DNA of 64,000 nt from Halorientalis persicus (GTDB lineage: Archaea > Halobacteriota > Halobacteria > Halobacteriales > Haloarculaceae): the NCBI RefSeq assembly GCF_900110215.1, contig NZ_FOCX01000012.1, positions 1-64,000 on the forward strand, given 5' to 3'. The notes below the pieces were generated by a model that saw only the letters and a list, made by a program, of their open reading frames with translations, did no database searches and had not been told where the DNA came from. The translations under genes were made by a program, and so were the position numbers. Of this stretch, positions 8,144 to 16,578 are shown piece by piece. Each line of letters opens with the position of its first letter. Positions within the stretch are counted from its first letter, which is position 1.

Positions 8144-8272
8144 GGGTGAGGGGGGCGGTGAGGGGGACAGTAATACGGCCACGTTGTCCCCGTATTCCGG
8201 TGAGGCGGGCACGCGCAAAAACCGCTAGCCGGCAGGCGGTGAGGGGGACACACACCGACTAATTAGAAGAAC
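8144..8272 (+). repeat. Left arm: direct motifs CGGTGAGGGGGA
   Basis: Four motif copies lie in the same orientation: GGGTGAGGGGGG (8144-8155), CGGTGAGGGGGAC (8156-8168), CGGTGAGGCGGGC (8198-8210) and CGGTGAGGGGGACA (8237-8250). The last is preceded by AACCGCTAGCCGGCAG and followed by an ACCGACTAATTAGAAG tail; this entire block recurs in inverted orientation at 9523-9577. The G-runs could also form quadruplex structures. Confidence 0.7.
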
Positions 8273-9522
8273 AAGTGGGGAAAACTGTGCGGTGTGGTGG
8301 CACGGTCGCAGTGACACGATGTGGGGCGGAGGCCAGTCTAGGTCGTGGCCAGTAGGCCGGGGTGGCTGGGCGTGGGTGCCAGGGAACCCACAGCCCGCCG
8401 GGTGTGCCGGTGGCCGAAAAATAGAGGCAGGAAGCAACTCTAGGCCGCGGTGACCACTGCCTGGTGCTGTCGACGGTGACGGTGGAGAGCCACGGCGGCC
8501 CAAATATATAATTCAACTGTTGGTTATGGGGGTGTCATAGACCCGGTCGCAGACCTGTCGCTGGGACTAGCCGATAGCAGCCAGAGCAGGGGGAGAACAA
8601 CGTACCCTTACCACCCCAGCTGTCGAATGAAACACGGGCGTTTCGGGACGGTAGAGACGCTCTCCCCGTATCCAGAAACACACTCGACGCGTGGTTCCTT
8701 GAATGGCAGCCACAGTTACCTATCAGTCAGGTCACCGCATACAGGTAACTAATACCGTCGGAGGTGGTCTACGACACCCTCGTCCATTAAGTGAACAGCT
8801 GTCAGCCCCTTGAGCGACCGTGTCGGTATCCCGGGAGTCGGTGTGCTTCAGCCATTTCTTGGCTTGGTGGATCTGCGTATGCTCTGCGTGGCACGGGTCA
8901 ATCATGATCGTAGTCAGGTAGCACTCACCGGGTGTGGCCCTTCGAGGGCAGCGACGGCCGGTCGGACAGGTCAGTTGGTCGGCTCCGACCGGACTGCTGT
9001 CGCGCCCGTCGCCTCGGGACACGGTGGATCGGTGTGTGCTGGCCGACAGTCGCCACACTGTGGGTCACGGGGCCGCGCACGCGATTCGGGTTCAGTCGTC
9101 GGTTGCTGGCGTCTGCAGCAGCTACCGGGAGCGTGCCGCTCACAGGCTGTTCCTGGCCGGCGTGCTGCTTTGAATGTGGTACTGCCTGTTCAGTGTGAAA
9201 TCGCCTGTAGCGCCGTCTGCTGGTGCTCAGTCGACAGCCCACATGGACGGTCGATCGGTGCCGGTTGGGTGTCTGCAGCGATCGCTGGTCCAGTAGATTA
9301 GTTACGTGTGTGACTATCCTGTGTTCGTGGCGTGGTGTCTGGTGGCTCCCGCAGGTGTCTTACGTATTGTCTCCATCCCTGGTAGGTACGTGCGGTGGCC
9401 AAGCCCTGTCGGCGTTTGCTGGTCACCCACAGTGGCTTTCCTGTGGCTTCTTCCTGCTGTCTATGTACGATTGTTTACTGGTGTGTCGTGGTTTCCGCAT
9501 TATTTCTGCTCTCGGTTCTGCT

Positions 9523-9629
9523 TCTTCTTATTATTAGTCGCTAACTATCCCCCTCACCGGCTGCCGGCTAGCGGTTTTCAGATATACGCCCATCATTAGT
9601 ATACCAGCATAAATTCATCCCCCTCACCG
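9523..9629 (-). repeat. Right arm: inverted motifs TCCCCCTCACCG
   Basis: TCCCCCTCACCG occurs at 9548-9559 and again at 9618-9629, both inverse to the left-arm copies. Around the first, the reverse complement reads GAAAACCGCTAGCCGGCAG, then CCGGTGAGGGGGAT and a GACTAATAATAAGAAG tail, matching the left arm over about 50 bases with a few changes. The two arms therefore form a long imperfect inverted repeat around about 1.25 kb. Confidence 0.7.
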
Positions 9630-9791
9630 TCCCCGTAACCATTGCAAGCGCGATCTCACGGGAGATACAACCGTATTATGACATCAGTTTGGATCTCAAC
9701 TATCTTCTTACTATCGAGATTGTGACATTCGACACGGTGGCAACCCCATCTACGAGACTCCTCTGTTGAAAAAACTAAACAGTACAAAACA

Positions 9792-11213
9792 TCATATTTG
9801 TTTGAGGTCCATCAAAACGGCCCACACCTGCCGGACGACAATCTTTAGATCCATCCAGAACGACTGTCGGCGGATGTACTCGATGTCGTACCGGAGTTTC
9901 TCTTGTGGTTCGTGCCCGGTCATATCGTTAATCTGTGCGAGTCCGGTCAACCCGGGTTTCACAAACCAGCGCCGTCGCCAGTCTTCGACCCCAGACTCCA
10001 TGTCCGTATCCAACTCTGGCCGCTCGGGCCGCGGACCCACGACACTCATATCGCCCACAAGAATCGACCACAGTTGTGGAATCTCATCCAGATGCGTCTT
10101 CCGAAGGACACGCCCGACCGGTGTCACACGCGGATCGACATCGCCTCTGTCTTCCTCCGATAGCTTCGCACCAGTTCCGGCCTCGGCATCAGTAACCATA
10201 CTCCGAAACTTGTACACTGTAAACGTATCACCGAACTCGGCGGTCCGCTCTTGACTGTACAACACGGGACCGGAACTATCCAGTTTGATCGCCACGGCGA
10301 TGACCAGAATCACCGGCGACAATACGACCAACCCACAGGCAGCGAAACACACGTCGAACACCCGCTTGACCACGTAATCCTGCCAGTCCCAGGGATCGAG
10401 ATCTACCTCGACCAACTCACCACCGGCCACACCAGCTGTCAACACGTCCTCGGCGTGGTCGCGGTGAACCATCGCTGTCACGCCGTGGTCGAAACAGGTG
10501 TCCAGCGTGCCGAAGAACTCCGCACGATCGGTATCCGCAAACGCCAGCAGCGCCGTATCGATCTCGTATTTCACCAACACCTCATCCAGCCGCGACAACC
10601 CACCGAGATTCGAGAGTTCGTCCAGCCGCGTCGTGACAGCACCACCATCTGAGACCTCCGGCTTTCCGACCACGGCTTCTTCCGTGGCCTCGTAGGACGA
10701 TGGCGGCGAGACGTACCCGATCACGGGAAGATCGGTTTCCTCCAAGATAGCTTCCATCGCAGTCGGATCGTCACCGACGATGATCGCTCTGGACTGCTCG
10801 CTCGGCCGCCGTCGGATCGCGACCATCCAGGCGGGCAACCAGAGCAACAGGAAAGCCGTCCCGAGCATCAGCGTCGCGCGCGGCATCCGATAGTTATAGT
10901 CGAAATACCCCAGCGCAGCCAGGCCGACCATTGCGAGAAACACCCGTTTCTGCGTGAGCAAGATCGTATCAAGCACACGCCGCGGCCGAGGCTTGAACAG
11001 CGGCCACATCGCACCGAGAACCACGACGAGCGCCGTCAAGATTACGAAGACAAGCGCGCCGTTCGACAGCACGGCAGGCGCTGGCCGGCCGACGAACGGC
11101 ACCTGACTGAACGTGTCCTGAATCAACGGGTAGTTGACGAACCAGACGGCAAACGCGGTGAGACTGGCAGTCCCGAGAACGCTCGCGACCCGATACCGCC
11201 AGCCCGTTGCCAT
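9792..11213 (-). CDS. Polyprenyl-phosphate sugar-1-phosphate transferase
   Basis: A 473-residue protein of the bacterial sugar transferase (WbaP/CpsE/EpsL) family. Four hydrophobic segments lie in residues about 8-135, then a soluble Rossmann-like part ([15 protein letters not shown]), then a membrane re-entrant helix and catalytic domain from about 280: [51 protein letters not shown] and [13 protein letters not shown]. It would attach a sugar phosphate to a lipid carrier at the membrane to start a surface glycan or exopolysaccharide. It is divergent from the membrane protein gene at 11348. Family assignment is firm; the substrate is unknown. Confidence 0.9.
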   Translation of the reverse strand: MATGWRYRVASVLGTASLTAFAVWFVNYPLIQDTFSQVPFVGRPAPAVLSNGALVFVILTALVVVLGAMWPLFKPRPRRVLDTILLTQKRVFLAMVGLAALGYFDYNYRMPRATLMLGTAFLLLWLPAWMVAIRRRPSEQSRAIIVGDDPTAMEAILEETDLPVIGYVSPPSSYEATEEAVVGKPEVSDGGAVTTRLDELSNLGGLSRLDEVLVKYEIDTALLAFADTDRAEFFGTLDTCFDHGVTAMVHRDHAEDVLTAGVAGGELVEVDLDPWDWQDYVVKRVFDVCFAACGLVVLSPVILVIAVAIKLDSSGPVLYSQERTAEFGDTFTVYKFRSMVTDAEAGTGAKLSEEDRGDVDPRVTPVGRVLRKTHLDEIPQLWSILVGDMSVVGPRPERPELDTDMESGVEDWRRRWFVKPGLTGLAQINDMTGHEPQEKLRYDIEYIRRQSFWMDLKIVVRQVWAVLMDLKQI

Positions 11214-11347
11214 TGAAACTTTTCACTCGACCGCCGGACATAAGACCTACGACAGCCGTCACGCGAGCGTCTGACCACCGTCGAACGCCCGTTTCGACGT
11301 GTCGACTCGGGGACAACCTCTTATTGTCGCCCCGCAGAGACAGGTAC

Positions 11348-13474
11348 GTGACACGGCTGTCGGAAATCGTGCAGATCGGCTCACAGGAATTCACCGAGAT
11401 TGCCGACCGATGGCGGCGACGACTCGGACGCGCCCTCTTCGGCGACCGCTACGGCGCCGTCCTCTTTCTCGGTACGCTCGCCGTCCTCGCGACCTACTGG
11501 CGGGTCGGCGTGTTCCTCACCGACAGCTACGCCATCGCCAACGGACTCGTCAACGTCGCCGACGGCCACCTCGCGATCACGAAAATAACCTACTCGCTCA
11601 CGGTGGGCTCCCAACCCGGCCTCTGGTACGCCGACGGAGCGGTCTACGCCCGCAACTACGCCCATATCTTCCTCTCGCTCCCAGCCCTCTGGCTCCTCGA
11701 CGCTCTCGCGGTCCTCTTCGACCTCCGACTCGTCCTCGCCGCGGCGTGGTCTGGCCTCCTCATGCTCCTGTTCGACCGTCTCGGACGCCTCCTCGGTCGA
11801 TACCGCCCGGTCGCTACCACGGGCGCGGCTCTCGGACTGCTGACGTTCCTCGGGAGCGCACTCATCGCCGCGCCCCTCCCCGACCGCTGGACCGCCTTCC
11901 TCGCACTCCAGATAACGGGCATGCTTGCCGTCGCGTTCGCTGGGGTCGTCCTCTACCGCGTCCTCGCCCACGCCCACAGCCGACGGGTCGGCCTGCTCTT
12001 CGGAGCAGCGGCCGCGATCGCCTCGCCCGTCGGCTTCTGGGCGTCGATCCCGAAACGCCACGCGCTCTCGACGCTGGCCGTCGTCGCCGTCCTCGGCGCG
12101 TTCTACTTCAGCCGCACCGCAGACTCCCGACGACGAGCCCTCGGTCTCCGCGCACTCGCGTACGCTGTCATCGCCCTCTGGGCGTGGCTGCACGCACTCG
12201 AAGCCCTCGTGGTCTTTGCCGTCTTCGTCCCGCTGGACCTCGCGACCGGGCGCTCGAACCACCCGAAACACCTCGCCGTCGTCGGCGTCGTCTTCCTGGT
12301 CGCGCTCACCCCGTTCCTCGCGACCAACGCGGCGATCAACGGCGACCCCTTCCAGCCGCCCCGGTCGCTGGACTCGTTCTCCGGTCAGGTCGACCCGCTC
12401 GCGACCGGCGGTCAGGACGGTGGCGACAGTCAAAACGGTGGCGGGGGATCGACGCCCACGCCGACACCCACCGAATCACAACCGACGACAGATACGTCGA
12501 GGACAACCGACGGAACCGGGCCACCGACGACGGCCGAAAGCGAACCGACGACCAACGACACGACGACAGAGGGCGGGGCAAGCGGCCCGAGAGAACCGGA
12601 ATCACCGGATTCCGAGTCGCCGGCCGACCCCAGCTCAGGCCCGATCGCGACGCTCCTGTCCGCACTCATGGCCATACTCGGCGTTGCCATCGAGGGAAGT
12701 ACCTGGGCATTCGGAAAGGGCTGGTCCTACGTCGACACCGGAATCACGCTCGCACAGGACGAACCGGAGCGACTCTACCACACCTTCCTCAGGAGCGGCC
12801 GGATCCCCGAGTACGTGAACTACCGGATGACCGATCAGGAAGCGATCGACCTCGCGTTGCTCGAAGTCGCGCCATTGCTGGCTGGCCTCCTCGGCGTTCT
12901 CGGTGCCGGCCTCCGACGCCTTCGGACCACTTCGCTCCACGCATTCCGAACTGCACTCGGCCGGCCGACGCGCCAGACCGACCTGCTGGCGGTCGCAATG
13001 ACGGTCGCACTCGTGCTGATGAACGTCGAACGGCTGCCCCTGCACACCCAGATCACCGTCCGGTATCTCGTCCCCATCGTTCCCCTCGGACTGTACGGTG
13101 TCGCTCGCCTGGGCTGTGTCCAGCGCGCCGTCAGCGCCGACCTGCGCTGGCTCACCGGGGCGTACGTCGGGACGTTCCTGCTCGGTGCCATTGCTTTCCT
13201 ACTCGCCCACTTGTGGCTCGACCTCGCGCTGGGGGAGGCAATGCAACTGCACGCGCTGGTGAATCTGGCAGGTGCCGGCTTGCTCGCGATCTGGGCTGTC
13301 GTCGCCGGCCTCGGATTCGACTTCGACGAGCGCGTTGGTGTCGTTGCGCTCGCGATCCCCGCGGCCCTGTCGACGCTGTTCCTGCTGTTTACCGGCCTCG
13401 TCTACTTCCAGTACGCCGATTACGCGCTGCCGCTCGTGGAGACGCTCGTCGAGCTGTTGCCGATCGCTATTTGA
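11348..13474 (+). CDS. Polytopic membrane protein, possible glycan-related
   Basis: 708 residues from the GTG at 11348, chosen because a TATA-like CTCTTATTG lies about 30 bases upstream and the earlier in-frame codons are Arg/Pro-rich and uncharacteristic. Many hydrophobic helices (about 12) surround a Ser/Thr/Pro/Asp-rich loop at residues about 350-430 (STPTPTPTESQPTTDTS and SESPADPSSGP). The N-terminal region SYAIANGLVNVADGHLAI and YARNYAHIFLSLPALW resemble GT39/PMT-like membrane glycosyltransferases, but no diagnostic acidic motif is clear. The sugar transferase next to it supports a glycan role by context only. Confidence 0.7.
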   Translation: MTRLSEIVQIGSQEFTEIADRWRRRLGRALFGDRYGAVLFLGTLAVLATYWRVGVFLTDSYAIANGLVNVADGHLAITKITYSLTVGSQPGLWYADGAVYARNYAHIFLSLPALWLLDALAVLFDLRLVLAAAWSGLLMLLFDRLGRLLGRYRPVATTGAALGLLTFLGSALIAAPLPDRWTAFLALQITGMLAVAFAGVVLYRVLAHAHSRRVGLLFGAAAAIASPVGFWASIPKRHALSTLAVVAVLGAFYFSRTADSRRRALGLRALAYAVIALWAWLHALEALVVFAVFVPLDLATGRSNHPKHLAVVGVVFLVALTPFLATNAAINGDPFQPPRSLDSFSGQVDPLATGGQDGGDSQNGGGGSTPTPTPTESQPTTDTSRTTDGTGPPTTAESEPTTNDTTTEGGASGPREPESPDSESPADPSSGPIATLLSALMAILGVAIEGSTWAFGKGWSYVDTGITLAQDEPERLYHTFLRSGRIPEYVNYRMTDQEAIDLALLEVAPLLAGLLGVLGAGLRRLRTTSLHAFRTALGRPTRQTDLLAVAMTVALVLMNVERLPLHTQITVRYLVPIVPLGLYGVARLGCVQRAVSADLRWLTGAYVGTFLLGAIAFLLAHLWLDLALGEAMQLHALVNLAGAGLLAIWAVVAGLGFDFDERVGVVALAIPAALSTLFLLFTGLVYFQYADYALPLVETLVELLPIAI

Positions 13475-13507
13475 GCGAAGCGTATCGGCGTAACACCTAC
13501 ACTCTGT

Positions 13508-13522
13508 GAATACGTTGTATTC
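13508..13522 (+). promoter_or_regulatory. Palindrome before the vapBC-type pair
   Basis: GAATAC-GTT-GTATTC is a perfect 6-3-6 inverted repeat ending three bases before the antitoxin ATG at 13526. Such sites are usual targets of VapB/VapBC autoregulation; binding is inferred. Confidence 0.6.
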
Positions 13523-13525
13523 GAC

Positions 13526-13768
13526 ATGAGCAGTTCCATTCGGATCTCGGACGAGACGAAGCAAAAGCTCGAGGCGAGAAAACGGGAGGGGGAGTCGTTT
13601 GATGACTTGCTGGACCGGTTGGCACGGACCGAGAAGGATGTCGAGAAGATGGGTGGGTGGCTAGACGAGGACGAGGCTGAAGGCCTTGAAGACCACGTTG
13701 CGGAGAAACGTGAGGAGTTGAACGAGTCGTTCGAGGATCGAAAGGCACGCGTCGATGATCGTTCTTGA
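13526..13768 (+). CDS. VapB-type antitoxin
   Basis: An 80-residue, highly charged protein starting SSSIRISDETKQKLEARKREG-ESFDDLLDRL. This is the ribbon-helix-helix-like N-terminus typical of haloarchaeal VapB antitoxins, followed by an acidic helical tail (WLDEDEAEGLEDHVAEKREE) that would wrap the toxin. The stop codon overlaps the PIN gene by 14 bases, so the two are cotranslated. A palindrome directly upstream suggests autoregulation. Confidence 0.85.
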   Translation: MSSSIRISDETKQKLEARKREGESFDDLLDRLARTEKDVEKMGGWLDEDEAEGLEDHVAEKREELNESFEDRKARVDDRS

Positions 13769-14156
13769 CACGGACGTTCTCGTAGAGTACGCGCGGCCGA
13801 ACAGCGACCCCCAAGTGACTTCGTATCTCACCCAGCGAACAGACGAGCAGTGGATCGTGCCATCCGTGGGGCTGTACGAGTATCTCTCGTTCTACGGGTC
13901 GCAGTCACGGCGGCGGACGGAGCGGAAACAGGTAGAAAGTAGGGTCGACGCAGTCCTCCCGTTGGACGCCGACGCCGCCCTGGAAGCCTCGGACATAGAG
14001 AATCTGCTCAGTTCGTCGGGAACTTCACTCGATCCTGGTGACCTGCTGATCGCGGCGATCGCTCGATCCCGGAACGCGACGCTCGCGACCAGGAACAAGA
14101 ACGACTTCGACAAGCAACCGATCCAGCAGCTGATGGACGTCGACATCGTTCGGTAA
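13755..14156 (+). CDS. VapC-type PIN-domain toxin
   Basis: A 133-residue PIN domain with the acidic catalytic set: MIVLDTDVLVEYAR (first Asp), GLYEYLSFYG (Glu), and LDPGDLLIAAIARSRNATLATRNKNDFDK (D-x-x-IAA and the final Asp). PIN toxins cleave RNA with metal ions, often initiator tRNA or rRNA. The gene overlaps its antitoxin by 14 bases. A one-sided copy of the MITE end from 7033-7053 lies 8 bases downstream. Confidence 0.88.
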   Translation: MIVLDTDVLVEYARPNSDPQVTSYLTQRTDEQWIVPSVGLYEYLSFYGSQSRRRTERKQVESRVDAVLPLDADAALEASDIENLLSSSGTSLDPGDLLIAAIARSRNATLATRNKNDFDKQPIQQLMDVDIVR

Positions 14157-14163
14157 CGGGGAT

Positions 14164-14187
14164 CCGCAACTACTGTTCAGCCGTGGG
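14164..14187 (+). repeat. Single copy of the MITE end sequence
   Basis: CCGCAACTACTGTTCAGCCG, followed by TGGGAGGA, matches GCAACTACTGTTTAGCCGTGTGGAGGA at 7037-7063 with one substitution and one indel. The match extends beyond the inverted repeat of the element at 6897-7053, so the two loci share flanking bases as well. No partner end is seen nearby. Confidence 0.55.
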
Positions 14188-14242
14188 AGGAGATCAACGC
14201 TGTGAGAGTGAGGACGATGTAGGACAAAGAAATCGCCGGCAG

Positions 14243-15010
14243 CTACTCCGTAGCTGTCTCCGCACTCTCTTCGGACGCAGCATCGGCGCTCGCCTCACCC
14301 GTCTCCTGTAGTCGCCGCTCGGCTTCCTCTCTGTCCTCGGGATACCCCACGTCGATCCGCCAGCCGTCCATCCGGATGGCGTCGATGGTCCGTCCTGACT
14401 GGAGCAACAGGTCGATGGCCTCACTGATCTCGTACTCGCCCCGATCCGACGGCTGGACGAGATGACAGGCGTGGAAGATGGCCGGCGTGAAGGTGTAGAA
14501 ACCGGTCATCACCAGATTCGACGGCGGCTCGTCGGGCTTCTCGACGACTTCGACGATCTCGCCGTAATCGTTGGTGTCACAGACGCCGTACCGGCTGGCC
14601 TCCTCCCAGGGCACTTCCTCGACGAGGAACGCCGCATCGGCACGACTCTCGCGCTGGCGGTTGACCACGTCCGCGAGGTTTGCCTGGAAGACATTGTCGC
14701 CCAGCATCAGCATGAAGTCGTCGTCGATATGCTCTTCTACCGTCAGCAGGGCGTGGGCCAGCCCCTGCTGTTCGCGCTGGTGGGTGTACGTGATCGGGAC
14801 GCCATCGAACTCGTCGCCGTAGTGGTCGATGATCACCTCTTTCATGTAGCCGACGACGACGACCAGTTCGTCTGCGCCGAGATCGACCAGTTGCTCGAAA
14901 CAGTGGGTGAGGATCGGTTTGTCGTCGACCTCGACCATTCCCTTGGGCTTGTCCTCGGTGAGGGGCCGTAGCCGCGTTCCCTCGCCGGCGGCCAACACGA
15001 CGGCTTTCAT
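14243..15010 (-). CDS. aglF: Sugar-1-phosphate nucleotidyltransferase (AglF-like)
   Basis: A 255-residue nucleotidyltransferase. The N-terminal signature MKAVVLAAGEGTRLRPLTEDKPK binds the NTP; LMLGDN is the metal-binding acidic motif, then VEKPDEPPSNLVMTGFYTF, YEISEAIDLLLQSG and the closing MDGWRIDVGYPED. Haloferax AglF is a UTP:glucose-1-phosphate uridylyltransferase of the N-glycosylation pathway with this length and pattern. UDP-glucose made here could feed the AglM-type dehydrogenase at 26672. Thymidylyltransferase activity is an alternative that sequence reading cannot exclude. The C-terminal Ala/Glu tail is not conserved-looking. Confidence 0.85.
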   Translation of the reverse strand: MKAVVLAAGEGTRLRPLTEDKPKGMVEVDDKPILTHCFEQLVDLGADELVVVVGYMKEVIIDHYGDEFDGVPITYTHQREQQGLAHALLTVEEHIDDDFMLMLGDNVFQANLADVVNRQRESRADAAFLVEEVPWEEASRYGVCDTNDYGEIVEVVEKPDEPPSNLVMTGFYTFTPAIFHACHLVQPSDRGEYEISEAIDLLLQSGRTIDAIRMDGWRIDVGYPEDREEAERRLQETGEASADAASEESAETATE

Positions 15011-15191
15011 GTCCGCTTACTCGACGGGTCAACTGCAAAACTCTTGTCCTCGCCTTCGCCTCGATACGGTCTCGTCTCAGGAAGTTCGCTGAGATGGGTT
15101 TGCCCGAGATCTGGTATCGGTAGCAAGATAATTTTCCATAGTAATTGCGGGACAAGACTAATACTCTTAGATGCTATAGCGATAACCAGCG

Positions 15192-15866
15192 ATGATGGAG
15201 TACGTCGACGGGACTGCGGCAAAGATCATGTTGGCGATCCGTCCTGGTGATTCGATTCGGCGGATCGCCCAGAAGATCGACGGCTCCTACTCGTGGGTCT
15301 ACGACTGGGTCGACCGGTTGGAAGAGGTGGGCTTCATCCGGCGGGATGACGGCCTTTACGTCGAGAGTTACGATGTCAGAGACAGCTACTACGATATCGT
15401 CGCAGCAATATCCAGATCAGCTCCACTCTCGATCGACGAGGGATACGTCATTCCGCATTTCGCAGGTATGCCGTTCGCGTACACGAAAATCGACGGAGTC
15501 TACGTCTGGACGCACGGGGGCTATCAGATCGCTCGCGGTCACGACGACTATCCGATCTTTATTCAGGTCGCTGACCGGGATATCGACCGATGGGCCGCCT
15601 TCTTCGACGAGTTCGGGATTCCGAACACGATCGAGGAGCGCCTGGATGCAACCGAGTATGAGGGGACAGTCTCGTACGTGTTATTCCCGACGAGTGAGGA
15701 TATCACTCGCGAGTGGGTCGACGGCAACCCGGTCGTTCCGTTAGACGAAACGGTCGACCACATGCTGGACTACCGCGTGAACTACGAACCGGCGTTGGAG
15801 ATGATCGCTGACGAGTACGACCGTGACATCGACGCGTCCCATGCAGATCCACACCTGAACGCATGA
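15192..15866 (+). CDS. AbiEi-like winged-helix antitoxin
   Basis: A 224-residue protein beginning MMEYVDGTAAKIMLAIRPGD. Residues about 20-65 form a winged helix (SIRRIAQKIDGSYSWVYDWVDRLEEVGFIRR), followed by an alpha/beta part with PHFAGMPFAYTKIDG and WTHGGYQIARGHDDYPI. The stop overlaps the next start by four bases (ATGA). A wHTH protein directly before an AbiEii-type nucleotidyltransferase is the arrangement of type IV AbiE toxin-antitoxin systems used in phage defence. The role is inferred from context plus the HTH; the C-terminal domain I do not recognise. Confidence 0.75.
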   Translation: MMEYVDGTAAKIMLAIRPGDSIRRIAQKIDGSYSWVYDWVDRLEEVGFIRRDDGLYVESYDVRDSYYDIVAAISRSAPLSIDEGYVIPHFAGMPFAYTKIDGVYVWTHGGYQIARGHDDYPIFIQVADRDIDRWAAFFDEFGIPNTIEERLDATEYEGTVSYVLFPTSEDITREWVDGNPVVPLDETVDHMLDYRVNYEPALEMIADEYDRDIDASHADPHLNA

Positions 15867-16558
15867 GTCTTGGCGAACGCGAAGACGAGTTGCTAGATAC
15901 GCTGGAGACGGTGATCGACGCCGATCTTCCGTACGTGCTTGTCGGTGGCTGGGCGATTGCGGCCTTCAACCAGCGATTTACGACAGATGTTGACGTCGTG
16001 ATTCCGGGACAGGCTCTTGACGACTACACTGCGCTCCTCACTGGTCGTGGCTACGAGAAAACCGCTGATGTCGAGCGAAACGAATTGTACGAGGGTCGTA
16101 CTGTCAGGTTCGAGAAAGACGTCGGAAACCCAGTTCAGTTCGATGTGATGGTCGATGCATTGGGGTGTCGACAAACAGAAGCCGAGTGGTCGTATCGCTA
16201 CCTCTCCGAACACTCCGTCACCGAAGAATTAGGCACTTCCCGTCCAATTTCGGCCCGGATTCCGGAACCGGAGTTGCTGTTTGCGATAAAACTCCACAGT
16301 GGCCGAAAAGCCGATACCCGCGACCTCGTGGTACTTGGAAGCGACGCCGATCTCGAACGAATCACGGTGCATCTCAACCGTGGAGACGCAGAGAAACTTG
16401 CACGTCGTATCGGAGTCGTCTTGGATCGACTAACGTCACCCGGTTTTGCGGATTCGTTCAAAGGTGTCTTCGAACAGCAGACAGTACCCGAGCAAGATAT
16501 CGACGCTGTCGAGGAATTCCTTCTCAACCAGCGTGATCGTCTCGATACCGAACAGTGA
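15863..16558 (+). CDS. AbiEii-like nucleotidyltransferase toxin
   Basis: A 231-residue member of the DNA polymerase beta-like fold: residues about 20-45 read LPYVLVGGWAIAAFN then TTDVDVVIPGQ, the GG-x(n)-TxDxD motif of AbiEii/minor nucleotidyltransferases. Later VQFDVMVDAL supplies the third acidic residue and PELLFAIKLHSGRKADTRDLVVL is the typical K-x(n)-R-x-K-D-x-x-D segment. These toxins transfer nucleotides to tRNA or other targets. It overlaps the wHTH gene by four bases. The downstream gene is on the opposite strand. Confidence 0.82.
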   Translation: MSLGEREDELLDTLETVIDADLPYVLVGGWAIAAFNQRFTTDVDVVIPGQALDDYTALLTGRGYEKTADVERNELYEGRTVRFEKDVGNPVQFDVMVDALGCRQTEAEWSYRYLSEHSVTEELGTSRPISARIPEPELLFAIKLHSGRKADTRDLVVLGSDADLERITVHLNRGDAEKLARRIGVVLDRLTSPGFADSFKGVFEQQTVPEQDIDAVEEFLLNQRDRLDTEQ

Positions 16559-16578
16559 TGTAAAAGAACGATTAGCTG

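Larger units (their letters stand above)
7861..9791. other. Gene-poor region of nearly 2 kb framed by inverted motif arms
   Basis: I found no gene with haloarchaeal character here. Visible structure: hairpin AGCCCC/GGGGCT near 7883-7908; motif arms at 8144-8272 and 9523-9629; an AT-rich, promoter-like patch CAAATATATAAT near 8500-8511; an inverted repeat AGTTACCT/AGGTAACT near 8713-8749; and a stretch from about 9300 to 9540 whose + strand is very poor in A and rich in T and G. The only frame with conserved-looking sequence is on the minus strand near 8760-8930, containing DPCHAEHTQIHQAKKWLKH. Confidence 0.5.

Noticed and set aside
8732-9058. Minus-strand frame containing DPCHAEHTQIHQAKKWLKH
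   Set aside because: The middle looks like conserved protein, but both ends are Arg/Ser-rich, the frame is not acidic and no promoter is clear. It may be a decayed gene; support is too weak for a call.
9306-9599. Hydrophobic + strand frame
   Set aside because: Hydrophobicity arises from the T-rich strand, the frame runs through the right inverted arm, and codon use is not haloarchaeal.
8144-9629. CRISPR array
   Set aside because: Motifs are short, unevenly spaced and inverted between the arms, with no regular spacers and no cas genes.
11381-12433. 350-codon minus-strand frame opposite the membrane protein
   Set aside because: Glu/Arg/Gly-rich antisense product without any domain; the + strand has clear membrane helices.
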